Of a DNA stretch of 24,715 nt, positions 5,502 through 13,355 are shown piece by piece. Numbering within the stretch: position 1 is the stretch's first letter; each line of letters starts with the position of its first letter. Below the pieces are notes generated by a model. The model was not told where the DNA came from and searched no databases. It saw only the letters and a program-made list of their open reading frames with translations. This DNA is from a virus, in the IMG/VR virus record IMGVR_UViG_3300022821_000110, positions 1-24,715 of that record; one strand, written 5' to 3'. Both the position numbers and the translations under genes were made by a program.

Positions 5502-5537
5502 ACAGCCCGCCCCTCGCCGAAGCAAGGAGCGGGCTGT
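5502..5537. terminator. Terminator hairpin, possibly bidirectional
   Basis: ACAGCCCGC (5502-5510) pairs with GCGGGCTGT (5529-5537), and an inner stem CCTCGC/GCAAGG with one mismatch closes a CGAA loop. On the minus strand the loop reads C(UUCG)G, an unusually stable tetraloop. It stands between the converging rightward cassette and the leftward genes ending at 5612. U-tracts are weak; on the minus strand a short TTTT run follows at a distance. Confidence 0.75.
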
Positions 5538-5582
5538 GGGTCGCGCGGAGCACCAGGGGGACGGATGCTCGGGCGATGGGGT

Positions 5583-5601
5583 GGCCAACAATGCGTTGGC
5601 C
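5583..5601 (-). terminator. Hairpin after the leftward gene group
   Basis: A perfect 7-bp stem GGCCAAC/GTTGGCC with a five-base loop begins about ten bases downstream of the stop at 5612. Placement suggests a 3' end or transcript stabiliser for the leftward operon. No U-tract follows. Confidence 0.5.
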
Positions 5602-5611
5602 GAGTGACGTA

Positions 5612-5800
5612 TTATGCGGCGATCTCGCGTTCGATGAAGTGGTCGACGATGAACCCGAGCCACAGCCACAGCGCGAACCGTCCGAACCGGAAGCGGCCCG
5701 ACATCTTCACGATGGCCGTGATCGTCGGGACCCTGTCTGTGGCAACGGCGACGATCTCGTACGTACAGCCGGCGACGATGACCCAACGGCCGAGTTTCAT
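5612..5800 (-). CDS. Small membrane protein
   Basis: 62 residues from MKLGRWVIVAGCTYEIVAV. Hydrophobic segments at about 5-22 and 42-56 (ALWLWLGFIVDHF) with a basic stretch between (KMSGRFRFGR) suggest two membrane passes or one pass plus an amphipathic helix. The ATG overlaps the stop of the zinc-ribbon gene (ATGA), so upstream in-frame ATGs are not favoured. Last gene of its group before two hairpins. Function unknown. Confidence 0.65.
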   Translation of the reverse strand: MKLGRWVIVAGCTYEIVAVATDRVPTITAIVKMSGRFRFGRFALWLWLGFIVDHFIEREIAA

Positions 5801-5964
5801 GGCTTGAGCGCCCATCGCACGACGCCGCCGCAACGGTTGCACGTCGACGTACGGTCGGGGCGTCCCCACGCCGACAGATGGCACGGCCAGGAACCGCCGC
5901 AGTCGCTGCACCGGGCAACACCGAGCGGCGAGCGATGGTAATGCGACTCGGCGTCGGGGTGCAT
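5797..5964 (-). CDS. Small zinc-ribbon protein
   Basis: 55 residues from an ATG at 5964, starting MHPDAESHYHRSPLGVA. Two CxxC pairs, CSDC near residue 19 and CNRC near residue 42, with a further Cys in SWPC, form a compact zinc ribbon. Overlaps link it on both sides: TGATG with the upstream gene and ATGA with the downstream one. Probably binds nucleic acid or protein partners; no specific role can be given. Confidence 0.65.
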   Translation of the reverse strand: MHPDAESHYHRSPLGVARCSDCGGSWPCHLSAWGRPDRTSTCNRCGGVVRWALKP

Positions 5965-6188
5965 CACTCGTCACCTCCGTAGGCATGGAACATGACGGCG
6001 TCGTGAGTCTCGCTGCTGACAACGAACGTCAGCTCCATGGTGGTGGCGTCGATGCGCCGCCATGCGTCGAGGCCGGCGAGCAGGTCGGCGAACACTTCAA
6101 GGGTGCGCCCGGCCTGGCGGACCACGTCGGGGTCGAGGAGCTCGGGGCAGTGCTTGGCGTTGGCTGCAAGTGCGGCGCCGTCAATCAT
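5964..6188 (-). CDS. Small hypothetical protein
   Basis: 74 residues from MIDGAALAANAKHCPELLD. It is helical up to about residue 45 (VVRQAGRTLEVFADLLAGL) and ends in a strand-like segment TTMELTFVVSSET. The start overlaps the stop of the metallophosphoesterase (TGATG), implying translational coupling. No family recognised. It may work with the phosphoesterase simply because the two are coupled. Confidence 0.65.
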   Translation of the reverse strand: MIDGAALAANAKHCPELLDPDVVRQAGRTLEVFADLLAGLDAWRRIDATTMELTFVVSSETHDAVMFHAYGGDE

Positions 6189-7417
6189 CACAGCACCGCC
6201 AGATCTGTCCAGCCGCGTGCCGTGGTGGCGTCGGCGACGAAGGTGAGCATTCCCGACGGCGACGACTGGCCCGTCGATTCGGTCCACCATCCGCTACCGG
6301 GGTCCATTGCCGGGCATTGCATCCATGTCCGCCCGGTCGACTCGGAGAGTGCAAGGTGGTGGTAGTGGCCGGTGACGAGGATGCGGGCATCCGCCACGGG
6401 CTGATATCCCATGACCTGCCCAGTCCACCATTTGGCGAGCTTCGCCTCGGGGGTCGCACCAGAGCCAGCCTTGTGGCCGTGTGCGAAGCCGACAGGGACG
6501 CCTGCTATGTCGAGGCACATCGACAGCATGGACGGCAGGAACGACGACACACGGTCGCCGTAGCGGTCGGAGTTCGACGCCATCACCTCGGCAACCTGCT
6601 CGATGACGGCGAGGTCGTCGTTGTCGGTCGGGTCCGTGATGGCCTTGCCGTCCTCACGGTTCTCGCCGTGGTTGCCGGCGACACCGGTCAACACGATCCG
6701 GCAGTCGGTGCGATCGACGAGGAGATCGACGGCGCGCAGGACGAGGCGGCGTGCGATGCGCATCTGTTCGCGCCTGTTGAGGTCGGTCGTGAACGCCTGC
6801 GACGGGTAGTGCCCTCCACATTGTTCGACGAGGTCGCCCATGCCGACGAGGTAGACGGCGCCAACGGGGCGCTTCATGCGCTTCAACTCGGCGATGCGCG
6901 CAACCGTTGCGTCGATGCTGGCAATGATCCGATCGACGGTGCCCGCCGTGCCGTCACCTTCACCCTTGCCGAGCTGCCAATCCGAGAACGCCACGACGAG
7001 CGCACGGTCGACGACGTCGATCACTGGCGCCTTGCGAGGTTTGCGCTTCATGGCCTGACGACACAGCGCTTCGATGTCGGCTCGTCCGATACTGTTCGAT
7101 ACGTCGCGACGGCGTAGCCTTGCCTTGTAGCGCTTCAACCGTTGGCGTTGGTCGGTGCCCTTGATCGGCGAGTCCCAGCCGATGAGTTCGATGGACCCGT
7201 CGACGATCTCGAGCAGCGTGGCGTCGAGTCCCCAGTCGGCGATGAGTTCGGCCCAGATGGCTGCGGTCGGCTCGCCGGCAAGGGCGTCGGTGACGATCGT
7301 CCCCTCACCCTTTGCCGCCGAGTAGCGAACACCGGGCTCCCACCCCTTCGGGACGTCTACCGGTCGCTGTGGGCGTGCGGGTGGCGCTGCCTGGGCGAGG
7401 GCGTCAGCGAGGCCCAC
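6188..7417 (-). CDS. Calcineurin-like metallophosphoesterase
   Basis: 409 residues. Metal-binding motifs appear in the expected order: FSDWQLG (D146), GMGDLVE (D195), GNHGE (249-252), HGH (313-315) and GHYHH (350-354). The first motif has D-W-Q where the family usually has D-x-H, so one metal ligand may differ. Residues 1-60 are Pro/Ala-rich. Phage enzymes of this class are proposed to hydrolyse phosphodiesters in nucleic acids or nucleotides; the substrate is unknown here. I chose GTG 7417 because GGAGAG lies five bases upstream, giving a 14-base overlap with the preceding gene. A GTG at 7471 is the longer alternative. Confidence 0.88.
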   Translation of the reverse strand: MGLADALAQAAPPARPQRPVDVPKGWEPGVRYSAAKGEGTIVTDALAGEPTAAIWAELIADWGLDATLLEIVDGSIELIGWDSPIKGTDQRQRLKRYKARLRRRDVSNSIGRADIEALCRQAMKRKPRKAPVIDVVDRALVVAFSDWQLGKGEGDGTAGTVDRIIASIDATVARIAELKRMKRPVGAVYLVGMGDLVEQCGGHYPSQAFTTDLNRREQMRIARRLVLRAVDLLVDRTDCRIVLTGVAGNHGENREDGKAITDPTDNDDLAVIEQVAEVMASNSDRYGDRVSSFLPSMLSMCLDIAGVPVGFAHGHKAGSGATPEAKLAKWWTGQVMGYQPVADARILVTGHYHHLALSESTGRTWMQCPAMDPGSGWWTESTGQSSPSGMLTFVADATTARGWTDLAVL

Positions 7418-7652
7418 ACGAGCACTCTCCGTTGATGTGACGACCGACGGTGGTGGCGCCGACAGTGACACCTTCGGCCTTCAACGCTCGCGCCAAATGC
7501 GAGTAGCCGATCCCCCTGCCGGGTCCGCAGTCGGCGAGGGTGTCGACGAGGTCGGTGTGATCCTTGCCGGTGAACGTGGCAAGCGCTGTGCCTACCCCGC
7601 ACTTCGATCCTGGTTTCTTCGCTGCACTGGTGAGCGCGTCGGCGAATGACAT
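7404..7652 (-). CDS. Small HTH-like DNA-binding protein
   Basis: 82 residues. GKDHTDLVDTLADCG, then RGIGYSHLARALKAEGV and TVGATTVGRHINGECSCG give a helix-turn-helix-like pattern with a terminal His and Cys pair. Similar short proteins in actinobacteriophages are labelled HTH DNA-binding; some sit near terminase genes. ATG 7652 has GGGGACA upstream at good spacing. First gene after a 145-base gap, so it may head a transcription unit with the phosphoesterase. Confidence 0.72.
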   Translation of the reverse strand: MSFADALTSAAKKPGSKCGVGTALATFTGKDHTDLVDTLADCGPGRGIGYSHLARALKAEGVTVGATTVGRHINGECSCGPR

Positions 7653-7797
7653 GGCGGTGTCCCCTGTCGGTCGGTGTCCGGTTCAGTTGTCAAGGTGCGG
7701 GTGACCGCTTGGAATTATGCGCGAGTGGTCCTTTGGGTTAGGCGGCTGTGCCTGGGAGTGATGCGGGCCATGCGTCGTTCGTTTCGGTGGACTGCGA
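7653..7797 (-). promoter_or_regulatory. Intergenic region with possible promoter
   Basis: The largest leftward gap in the window. It holds the ribosome binding site for the HTH-like gene, a CATAAT word (minus strand, 7719-7714) that could be a -10 element but lacks a good -35, and a TTGACA word (7693-7688) without a matching -10. A new transcript may start here, separating late structural genes from the HTH/phosphoesterase group. Only moderate evidence. Confidence 0.3.
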
Positions 7798-8535
7798 TCA
7801 CACTGCGCTACCCAGCAACGAGGTCGGCCATGCGGTCGTGGTCGCATACGAGGTCGCCATATTCAGGTCGGCCGACGTGTTCGCAGCGATGAGCGCCCCC
7901 GACGTGTTGAGGTATCCCTGCAACACTGTCGGCGCTGCCGATGATGTTGATGCAGCGGTATACAGAAAGACGTGCGTGGCGTCCGGCGACCAGTTGTCGG
8001 GGATCGACGTTCCAGCGACGAAGATCGGGTTCGTGGCCGAAGTCGAATCAAGCGCAGCAACACGCCAATAGACGACATAGCCGATGCGGCGCACATGCAG
8101 ACGGGTCGCCGTCCACCCGTTGGCGAGCAGCGACGAAACGTCCCGCCACCCGGTATCGCCCATCTCGACCCCACCCACCTGCAATTGCCCTGTGGCTGCG
8201 GTGATCGCTGACACTTGTGCGGCGTGAGTGGCAGCGGTGGCGGCGGGGACAATGACGGCACCGCTGAACGTGCCCGTCGAGGCATCGATCGGCCCCATCG
8301 CGGCCTGTGAGTGGACGAGCACCTCACCATCGGCGGTGGCGTCCTCGGCCACCGTGTTCCCGGTGAACGTGGCGTCGTTGATCGGTGCGAACACCGTCCC
8401 GATCGCCGTCTTCAAATTCGCCCAGGTGATCTTCTTCGTGACCGAGGTGGCGGTGACATCGATGATCGGGATCTCATCGGCGTCAGCGATCGTCACGGCC
8501 GAACGGCCGGAAATAAACGCAGTGAACTTTGGCAT
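7798..8535 (-). CDS. Virion structural protein, tail-fibre-like
   Basis: 245 residues from MPKFTAFISGRSAVTIADA. The N-terminal part (KITWANLKTAI) resembles the start of many phage tail-fibre or minor tail proteins. The middle is rich in Ala/Thr/Val with short coiled-coil-like stretches (AATAATHAAQVSAITAATG). The C-terminal half is beta-rich (GWTATRLHVRRIGYVVYWR), as in receptor-binding or fibre knob domains. The gene sits just downstream of other structural and lysis genes and one base after the preceding stop. Exact role uncertain. Confidence 0.65.
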   Translation of the reverse strand: MPKFTAFISGRSAVTIADADEIPIIDVTATSVTKKITWANLKTAIGTVFAPINDATFTGNTVAEDATADGEVLVHSQAAMGPIDASTGTFSGAVIVPAATAATHAAQVSAITAATGQLQVGGVEMGDTGWRDVSSLLANGWTATRLHVRRIGYVVYWRVAALDSTSATNPIFVAGTSIPDNWSPDATHVFLYTAASTSSAAPTVLQGYLNTSGALIAANTSADLNMATSYATTTAWPTSLLGSAV

Positions 8536-8536
8536 G

Positions 8537-8851
8537 TCAGTCGCTTTCTTCTCGAACGATGAGCACCGGTCTCGTAGACCCCTGCCCAGGATAGGTGGTG
8601 ATCGATGTCCCGGTGGTGGTCTGCCACTCCAAGGTGTACCGGCCCGCCACCAACGCCGCCGTGAACGTCGTGACCACGGCCCCGTTGGCATCCCCACTCA
8701 GCCCGGTGATGATCGTGGCCACCTCGGTGGTCGAGTCGACCTGATGGCACTCGATGGCATCCACAGCGGTCAGGTCGACCACGACCCCGTCGTCGTACAA
8801 CGTGCAACCCAAAGCACGATTCACGTCGCCGGACACCCAATAGATCGCCAT
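8537..8851 (-). CDS. Putative structural protein, beta-sandwich-like
   Basis: 104 residues from MAIYWVSGDVNRALGC. Alternating strands with the GRYTLEWQTTTGTS end typical of Ig-like phage domains, found for example at the N-terminus of baseplate or fibre-associated proteins. Gene order (between holin and fibre-like protein) supports a virion accessory role. No specific family is claimed. Confidence 0.6.
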   Translation of the reverse strand: MAIYWVSGDVNRALGCTLYDDGVVVDLTAVDAIECHQVDSTTEVATIITGLSGDANGAVVTTFTAALVAGRYTLEWQTTTGTSITTYPGQGSTRPVLIVREESD

Positions 8852-8852
8852 G

Positions 8853-8999
8853 TCAGTCCCCCGTCACAGTCACCGTTTGAGCATGGACGGTCGGATCGAA
8901 AGCGAACAACTCCGCCCCGTCGTCGTCGGTCAACGCCACCCCGTCATCATCCAACAGCACCGACTCGGTGCCGGCCGTTACCACAACCGTGCGGGCCAT
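8853..8999 (-). CDS. 48-residue acidic small protein
   Basis: Begins MARTVVVTAGTESVLLDDD and contains two DDDG turns and FAFDP, ending TVTVTGD. It looks like a small beta structure that could be a loose domain of the neighbouring fibre proteins. Its start is joined to the holin stop (TGATG). Its reality rests on this tight packing and the absence of other ORFs with sensible composition. Confidence 0.6.
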   Translation of the reverse strand: MARTVVVTAGTESVLLDDDGVALTDDDGAELFAFDPTVHAQTVTVTGD

Positions 9000-9202
9000 C
9001 AGATCACCGACGGCCCGGTCTCGACCTCGGGGAGGTCGGTGAGCACCGAGTTCAGCAGCGACAGCACACCAGCCAGAGCACCGGTCGACGCGACCAGCAC
9101 CCAGTCGACACCGTCGATCACGGTGGTCGTACCGATCACGGCAATGGTGGTCTGGGCGACGGTGCGGGCTGCACGGATGGCAGCAGCGTGAAGCTTGATC
9201 AT
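8999..9202 (-). CDS. Holin, r1t type
   Basis: 67 residues. HAAAIRAARTVAQTTIAVI, then VDWVLVASTGALAGVLSLL and NSVLTDLPEVE match the layout of the r1t-like phage holins: a basic N-terminal helix, two transmembrane segments separated by a short Asp-containing loop, and an acidic tail. Holins form lesions in the inner membrane to release endolysin. AGGAGGA precedes the ATG and the start overlaps the upstream stop (ATGA). Next to the amidase and another membrane protein, this is the lysis cassette. Confidence 0.82.
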   Translation of the reverse strand: MIKLHAAAIRAARTVAQTTIAVIGTTTVIDGVDWVLVASTGALAGVLSLLNSVLTDLPEVETGPSVI

Positions 9203-9453
9203 GTTGGGTCCTCCTGGTTGGCTTCGATGTGGTTGAGACGGATCTCGATGCGGCCGATGGCGTCGCGGGTGGTGGTGCCACCATTGAACCGCATCTCCGA
9301 CTCGATGTAGCTCACGGACTGCTCGATACGTTTCGAAATCTTGTAGCCCCAATGGACAGACTTGCCGATCGTGCCGAGCGCCACGAGGACGGCGGAGGTG
9401 AAGATCGGGTAGTCGTAGATCGCCGCGATGATCACGCCCGCTGCGCTGTCCAT
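9199..9453 (-). CDS. Single-helix membrane protein in lysis cassette
   Basis: 84 residues from MDSAAGVIIAAIYDYP. One N-terminal transmembrane helix (5-30) is followed by a charged helical cytoplasmic part (RIEQSVSYIESEMRF, RIEIRLNHIEANQ). The layout resembles the DUF2746-type proteins of mycobacteriophage lysis cassettes, thought to act as second holin or antiholin. Its start overlaps the amidase end by 22 bases. Confidence 0.7.
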   Translation of the reverse strand: MDSAAGVIIAAIYDYPIFTSAVLVALGTIGKSVHWGYKISKRIEQSVSYIESEMRFNGGTTTRDAIGRIEIRLNHIEANQEDPT

Positions 9454-10235
9454 GCGGCACCGCGAGCGGTATTCACCCACGGCGAGGGGCAGGCGGTGGT
9501 GGTTGCTGCTGACCGGATGAGCCCGTCGAGCTGGTTGTCGTCGACGGTCACACGTTGCACGTTGGCGAATCGGATCACCTGATCGGCGTGGCCGTTCACG
9601 ACGTGAGCCAGATGGCTGCCGGTGTACGTCAACGCCGTCCATTCCGGTGTGCCTGGCTTGTAGTCGATGGCGATCATGTCAACCTCGTCAGTCGTTGTGG
9701 GGATTGTGGGGATCGTTGGGGGGGTCGCCGTCTGGCCGATGACGCCGCTACGTACCTGCCCCGTCAGACCGACGCCAGCGCACGACGTGTAATCAACATC
9801 GCCGTGAACGATGACAGCCCAGTCGGGGTGCGTGGCGATGATCTCGTTGATCGACTCGATGGCGGCCGGTGACGCTTCGTCGTCGTTCGCGACCATCACG
9901 AAGATGGACCGGGACACGTCGTTGAAGTTGCCGGCCACCTTGCGACCAGGGTTCGACGCCGGGTTGAAATCGTCGCCACGGATCTGCCACTTCGAGCCGT
10001 CCTGAGCGACACCCCACGAGTACCCGATCGAGTAGCCGCGACTGCGGACATAGTCGGCCTGGATGTTGCGGAGGTACCCGGCCACGGCTGTGCCGATTGG
10101 TGCCGAGCCGCCGCCAGGGTAATGGATCACCCACGTGTGAGCGGTACCCCTGGGGACGGGTCCGGTGATGCGGTTCGATGGGTCTTCCCACTCCGTGCGG
10201 GCGTGGACGGTGGTGACGCCGGAGATGGTGGTCAT
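9432..10235 (-). CDS. Endolysin, N-acetylmuramoyl-L-alanine amidase
   Basis: 267 residues. The amidase/PGRP domain spans about residues 25-165: WVIHYPGGG (H38), a Tyr (Y72) in SIGYSWGV, and HGDVDYTSC (H144, C152), consistent with the zinc-binding His/His/Cys set of type 2 amidases. A Pro/Thr linker (about 172-183) leads to a C-terminal 80-residue domain, probably for cell-wall binding. It cuts the bond between N-acetylmuramic acid and L-alanine in peptidoglycan. There is no signal peptide, so export depends on the holin. The start overlaps the preceding stop (ATGA). Confidence 0.88.
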   Translation of the reverse strand: MTTISGVTTVHARTEWEDPSNRITGPVPRGTAHTWVIHYPGGGSAPIGTAVAGYLRNIQADYVRSRGYSIGYSWGVAQDGSKWQIRGDDFNPASNPGRKVAGNFNDVSRSIFVMVANDDEASPAAIESINEIIATHPDWAVIVHGDVDYTSCAGVGLTGQVRSGVIGQTATPPTIPTIPTTTDEVDMIAIDYKPGTPEWTALTYTGSHLAHVVNGHADQVIRFANVQRVTVDDNQLDGLIRSAATTTACPSPWVNTARGAAWTAQRA

Positions 10236-10750
10236 GCCGTCACCGAGAACGAGAAGACATACGAGACCAGTGCAGCGTTGGTTGCCAGGATGGTGACGAC
10301 ACCGTCCGACCCAATTTCGAGGGCGCACGCTATGAGGAATGTCCCAGCACCGTTACCCGGCCCCGCCACCGTGGCGGGCGGTCGGAACCCGACGGGGAGC
10401 GTGAACCCGGCTGCGTCGAGAGTGCCACCCTTGATGTTGCCTCGGAGCTGCACCATGTCGCCCACCTTGCGGTACTCGGCCTCCTGAAACCCGCTCCCGT
10501 AGTTCACCCACGAGTTCGAGAACGAGACCGCCGTCCACGCGGTCGCCATCGACCCCAGGATCAACCGGTCGGCACCCGTCGCCAACACGGCGCAATAATC
10601 GCCGGACACGACCGGTTCCAACGCTGGGAGTTCGACCGCCACTGTGGACCCGGCCACCAGCACCGTGTTGTTCGCTGTCGCCACCCCGTACAGAATCCGC
10701 AACGTCGGCGGACGATCAGCAATCAACTCCTGAACGAGCGACGGGTTCAT
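10232..10750 (-). CDS. Putative minor tail / virion-associated protein
   Basis: 172 residues from MNPSLVQELIADRPPTLRI. The first half carries a repeated-strand pattern (VAVELPALEPVVSGDYCAV, RLILGSM) typical of proteins beginning a tail-tip or fibre. The second half reads like a C1q- or fibre-type domain (RKVGDMVQLRGNIKGGT, then FTLPVGFRPP), a pattern known from phage fibre-like beta domains. Joined by ATGA to the preceding minor tail gene. The exact place in the tail tip is inferred from context. Confidence 0.65.
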   Translation of the reverse strand: MNPSLVQELIADRPPTLRILYGVATANNTVLVAGSTVAVELPALEPVVSGDYCAVLATGADRLILGSMATAWTAVSFSNSWVNYGSGFQEAEYRKVGDMVQLRGNIKGGTLDAAGFTLPVGFRPPATVAGPGNGAGTFLIACALEIGSDGVVTILATNAALVSYVFSFSVTA

Positions 10751-11856
10751 GCTGCCACCTGCTGCGTACGCGACGTACCTGACATGCCGGAGTCGGCGCC
10801 CAGACCGATGGTCAACGTGTCGATGATGTGAAGATCGTCGAGACCGAGGGCTGTGCGGGTGATCTGGACCACGTCGGAACACTCCAATCGAGGATCTGGC
10901 AGGACACCGAAGTCGACCGAGCTGGCCACACCGATGTTTGCCGTGAGGATCGACGCAGCAGCCGAAGCCGCTTGCGCGTCTGACGCCAGGAACTCCGAAG
11001 CAAAGAACCGGGGCTTCTTGCCGAACGGCCCGAAGTAGTAGGTGGGGGACGCCGGGTTGTCGTCGGTGACAACACCTCGGAACACGTCACCGGTCGACGA
11101 GTTCGCCGATGTGGCGATGACCCTGTTGTACGCACCGACCCGATCAAGCGCAACGGAGGCGGCGGTCATGTTGACCCCTTCGGCAATCGAAGCAACCGGG
11201 GTAGCGGTGAACGTCGGCTCTGGGCGCATCGTCAGTCGGCCCAGACCATCGAACAGCAACTCGTTGCCGAGCGACTTCGTCATCTCCTGCGCCTTCTCCC
11301 AACGGTCCTCCTGTGCGGCGAACGTGAGCAGCGGGGTGGTGAACGTCGTTGACGGGAACAGGTAGGTGAGACCGGACACGCCCGCTTCGATCATCGACTG
11401 GATGGCGGTCACGTAGTTGGTGCCGGCAGCGATCTGGTAGTCATCCTCGAACCGTGCGTCGGACACCAGGCGGGAGCGGTCCTCGGCGGTAATCGATGAC
11501 ACCAACGTGACGCCGTCGACCGCTGACTGTTGGATCGGGAACACCCCGAGCGGGATCAACTCGTCGGTCAGTACCGGCGACGGGTGATAGCCGGGCAGGT
11601 ACACACCACGCCACACGCCCAGCTCGTAACCGAACGGGGTCAGGATGTCATCAGCAGCCACCGGCAGGCGCAACGGGTCAGCAACGGTCAACGAGAGGCG
11701 TGCCAGGCGTGCAGCGTTGCGGTCGTAGGTGACCTGACCGGACGTGACAGCGATGCCCTGGAAGATCACCTCACGGTTGAACAGCACGTCGACACGCGTC
11801 GCCACCTGGTGTGACCCGGCGATCACCTGAGCGAACGCCGCGGTCGATGACCTCAC
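10747..11856 (-). CDS. Minor tail protein (DUF5047-like)
   Basis: 369 residues from a GTG at 11856, which overlaps the preceding stop by four bases (GTGA). An upstream ATG at 12258 runs through the neighbouring gene and is rejected. The N-terminal part (FAQVIAGSHQVATRVDVLF, RLARLSLTVADP) resembles actinobacteriophage minor tail proteins, and the later SNELLFDG-like segment (KSLGNELLFDGLGRLTMRP) resembles tail hub or baseplate-hub chains. Likely part of the distal tail tip complex. Confidence 0.75.
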   Translation of the reverse strand: MRSSTAAFAQVIAGSHQVATRVDVLFNREVIFQGIAVTSGQVTYDRNAARLARLSLTVADPLRLPVAADDILTPFGYELGVWRGVYLPGYHPSPVLTDELIPLGVFPIQQSAVDGVTLVSSITAEDRSRLVSDARFEDDYQIAAGTNYVTAIQSMIEAGVSGLTYLFPSTTFTTPLLTFAAQEDRWEKAQEMTKSLGNELLFDGLGRLTMRPEPTFTATPVASIAEGVNMTAASVALDRVGAYNRVIATSANSSTGDVFRGVVTDDNPASPTYYFGPFGKKPRFFASEFLASDAQAASAAASILTANIGVASSVDFGVLPDPRLECSDVVQITRTALGLDDLHIIDTLTIGLGADSGMSGTSRTQQVAA

Positions 11857-13355
11857 GGCGCGCTTGCCAACGGGTCGCGTGGTGCGTCGATCTCGACGTA
11901 CGGCACCGTCCACAACTGGTAGACGTGACCGTTGATCACCGTCGGCGTGAACGACACACCGGTGATCGAGATGTACCTGCCAACGGTGCCGCCTTCGCAG
12001 ACGGTCGGATGGTAGAGCAACACCAGGTCGCGCAGCAGTGCGAGCAGCGTGATGTCGGACGGCTCGGTGCGGATCATCAGCGTCGACCCGGGCGAAGACA
12101 TCACATCGGAGATGACGACGCGCTCCGCTGATCCGATGATGTCGAACACGCCGGCACGCACCGGAAGCGCCGTAGCGACGAACGGGGTGTCGATGTCGAC
12201 GATCAGGTTCCTCGACGGGTTCGACGGCGACTTCAACCATGCCGAGGTTGATGTCCACGAGTCAGGGTCGGGTGTCGACTCCACCCATTCCCCGGTGATC
12301 GGCAGCGTGGACAAGATGCGGGTGGCCCGTGCCCGGTACACCACGGTCTGGGCGTTCGCCACTTCGTAGTCGACGACCTCGAAACTGTCGCCGGTCGCTG
12401 CGACGTAGGTGGCGCTACGCACGTCCGACCAGACGGTGCCACCGTCGGTGGATCGCTGAACCTCGATGAACTCCCACGCCGTGTCGGGCGTGGTGTCCCT
12501 GGCAGCGGTGATGGTGATGCTGGCGGTGGCGTCCGACTCGACCGTGGTCAAGGTTTCCACGATGGCGGTGGTGACTGTGACGGTGAACTCGTCGTAGGCG
12601 TATGCGCCCCAATGGGCCACACCGTTGACGGTCTGGGCAACCCTGACATACGCCCGGTAGGTGGTGCCGGTCGCCAACGCCCCGGTCGTCGCCGTCGTCG
12701 ACCCGCTGAGTGTGTCACCGGAATCCCAGGTGGCGTCAGATGTGCTCGCATCGAACCCGCCGGCTCCATACTGGGCGGCGGTGAACACCCGCACCTGATA
12801 TCGGGTCTGCGTCCCACCATCAGCGTCCAGCGTGTTCACCCATGTGATCGGCACAAGGTTCGACGCCGTGTAAGGGTCGGGGGTGACGGCGGTAACCGTC
12901 GTGACCGGGATGGGCACGTGGATGATGTCGACGTAGGCCTCGGAGACCTGCATGTCGGAAATCGCTGCCCCGGCCCAGACTTGTAGACTGTCGATCTCCG
13001 CTTGGGTCAATGAGACGGCGACGGGGGACCCACTGAACTCGGCGAAAGAACTGCCGGATACGGCGTCGTACAGGAACACAAGTAAGCTACTGAACGGGGT
13101 GCGCCTCACTTCGAGTGTCACGAAACCAAAGGAGCCGGAGGTGCGGGCGCGTGCCCTGACCGCGACCGACTTCGTAACGGCGCCTGCCGGAAGAGTGAAT
13201 GTCCCTAAATCGAACTTGGGGAATGTGGATGGGGAACAAGTGAGGTACGAGGCGTCACTGTCGTCGTTCAACGCCAGGTGTCGTGTTGCTGCCCCGGTGA
13301 CCGAGGACCCGCCGTTGTCGATCGTGCCGTCAGGTCGCAGTGTCGTCGTCGTCAT
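11853..13355 (-). CDS. Minor tail protein with fibronectin-III-like domains
   Basis: 500 residues. Residues 1-148 form a beta-rich jellyroll-like domain; 151-260 and 262-350 look like two fibronectin-III-like repeats (TPDPYTASNLVPITWVNT start, TTYRAYVRVAQTVNG core). The C-terminal 150 residues resemble distal-tail/minor-tail chains. Such domains are typical of tail tip proteins of phages infecting Gram-positive bacteria. It lies right after the tape measure gene and overlaps it (ATGA). Confidence 0.8.
   Translation of the reverse strand: MTTTTLRPDGTIDNGGSSVTGAATRHLALNDDSDASYLTCSPSTFPKFDLGTFTLPAGAVTKSVAVRARARTSGSFGFVTLEVRRTPFSSLLVFLYDAVSGSSFAEFSGSPVAVSLTQAEIDSLQVWAGAAISDMQVSEAYVDIIHVPIPVTTVTAVTPDPYTASNLVPITWVNTLDADGGTQTRYQVRVFTAAQYGAGGFDASTSDATWDSGDTLSGSTTATTGALATGTTYRAYVRVAQTVNGVAHWGAYAYDEFTVTVTTAIVETLTTVESDATASITITAARDTTPDTAWEFIEVQRSTDGGTVWSDVRSATYVAATGDSFEVVDYEVANAQTVVYRARATRILSTLPITGEWVESTPDPDSWTSTSAWLKSPSNPSRNLIVDIDTPFVATALPVRAGVFDIIGSAERVVISDVMSSPGSTLMIRTEPSDITLLALLRDLVLLYHPTVCEGGTVGRYISITGVSFTPTVINGHVYQLWTVPYVEIDAPRDPLASAP

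Noticed and set aside
6062-7117. 351-residue plus-strand frame
   Set aside because: Antisense to the metallophosphoesterase whose motifs are clear.
7688-7693. TTGACA on the minus strand before the HTH-like gene as a -35 element
   Set aside because: No acceptable -10 word 16-18 bases downstream.
8228-9310. 360-residue plus-strand frame
   Set aside because: Crosses antisense to five minus-strand genes, including the holin; its protein turns Arg/Pro/His-rich as expected for a shadow.
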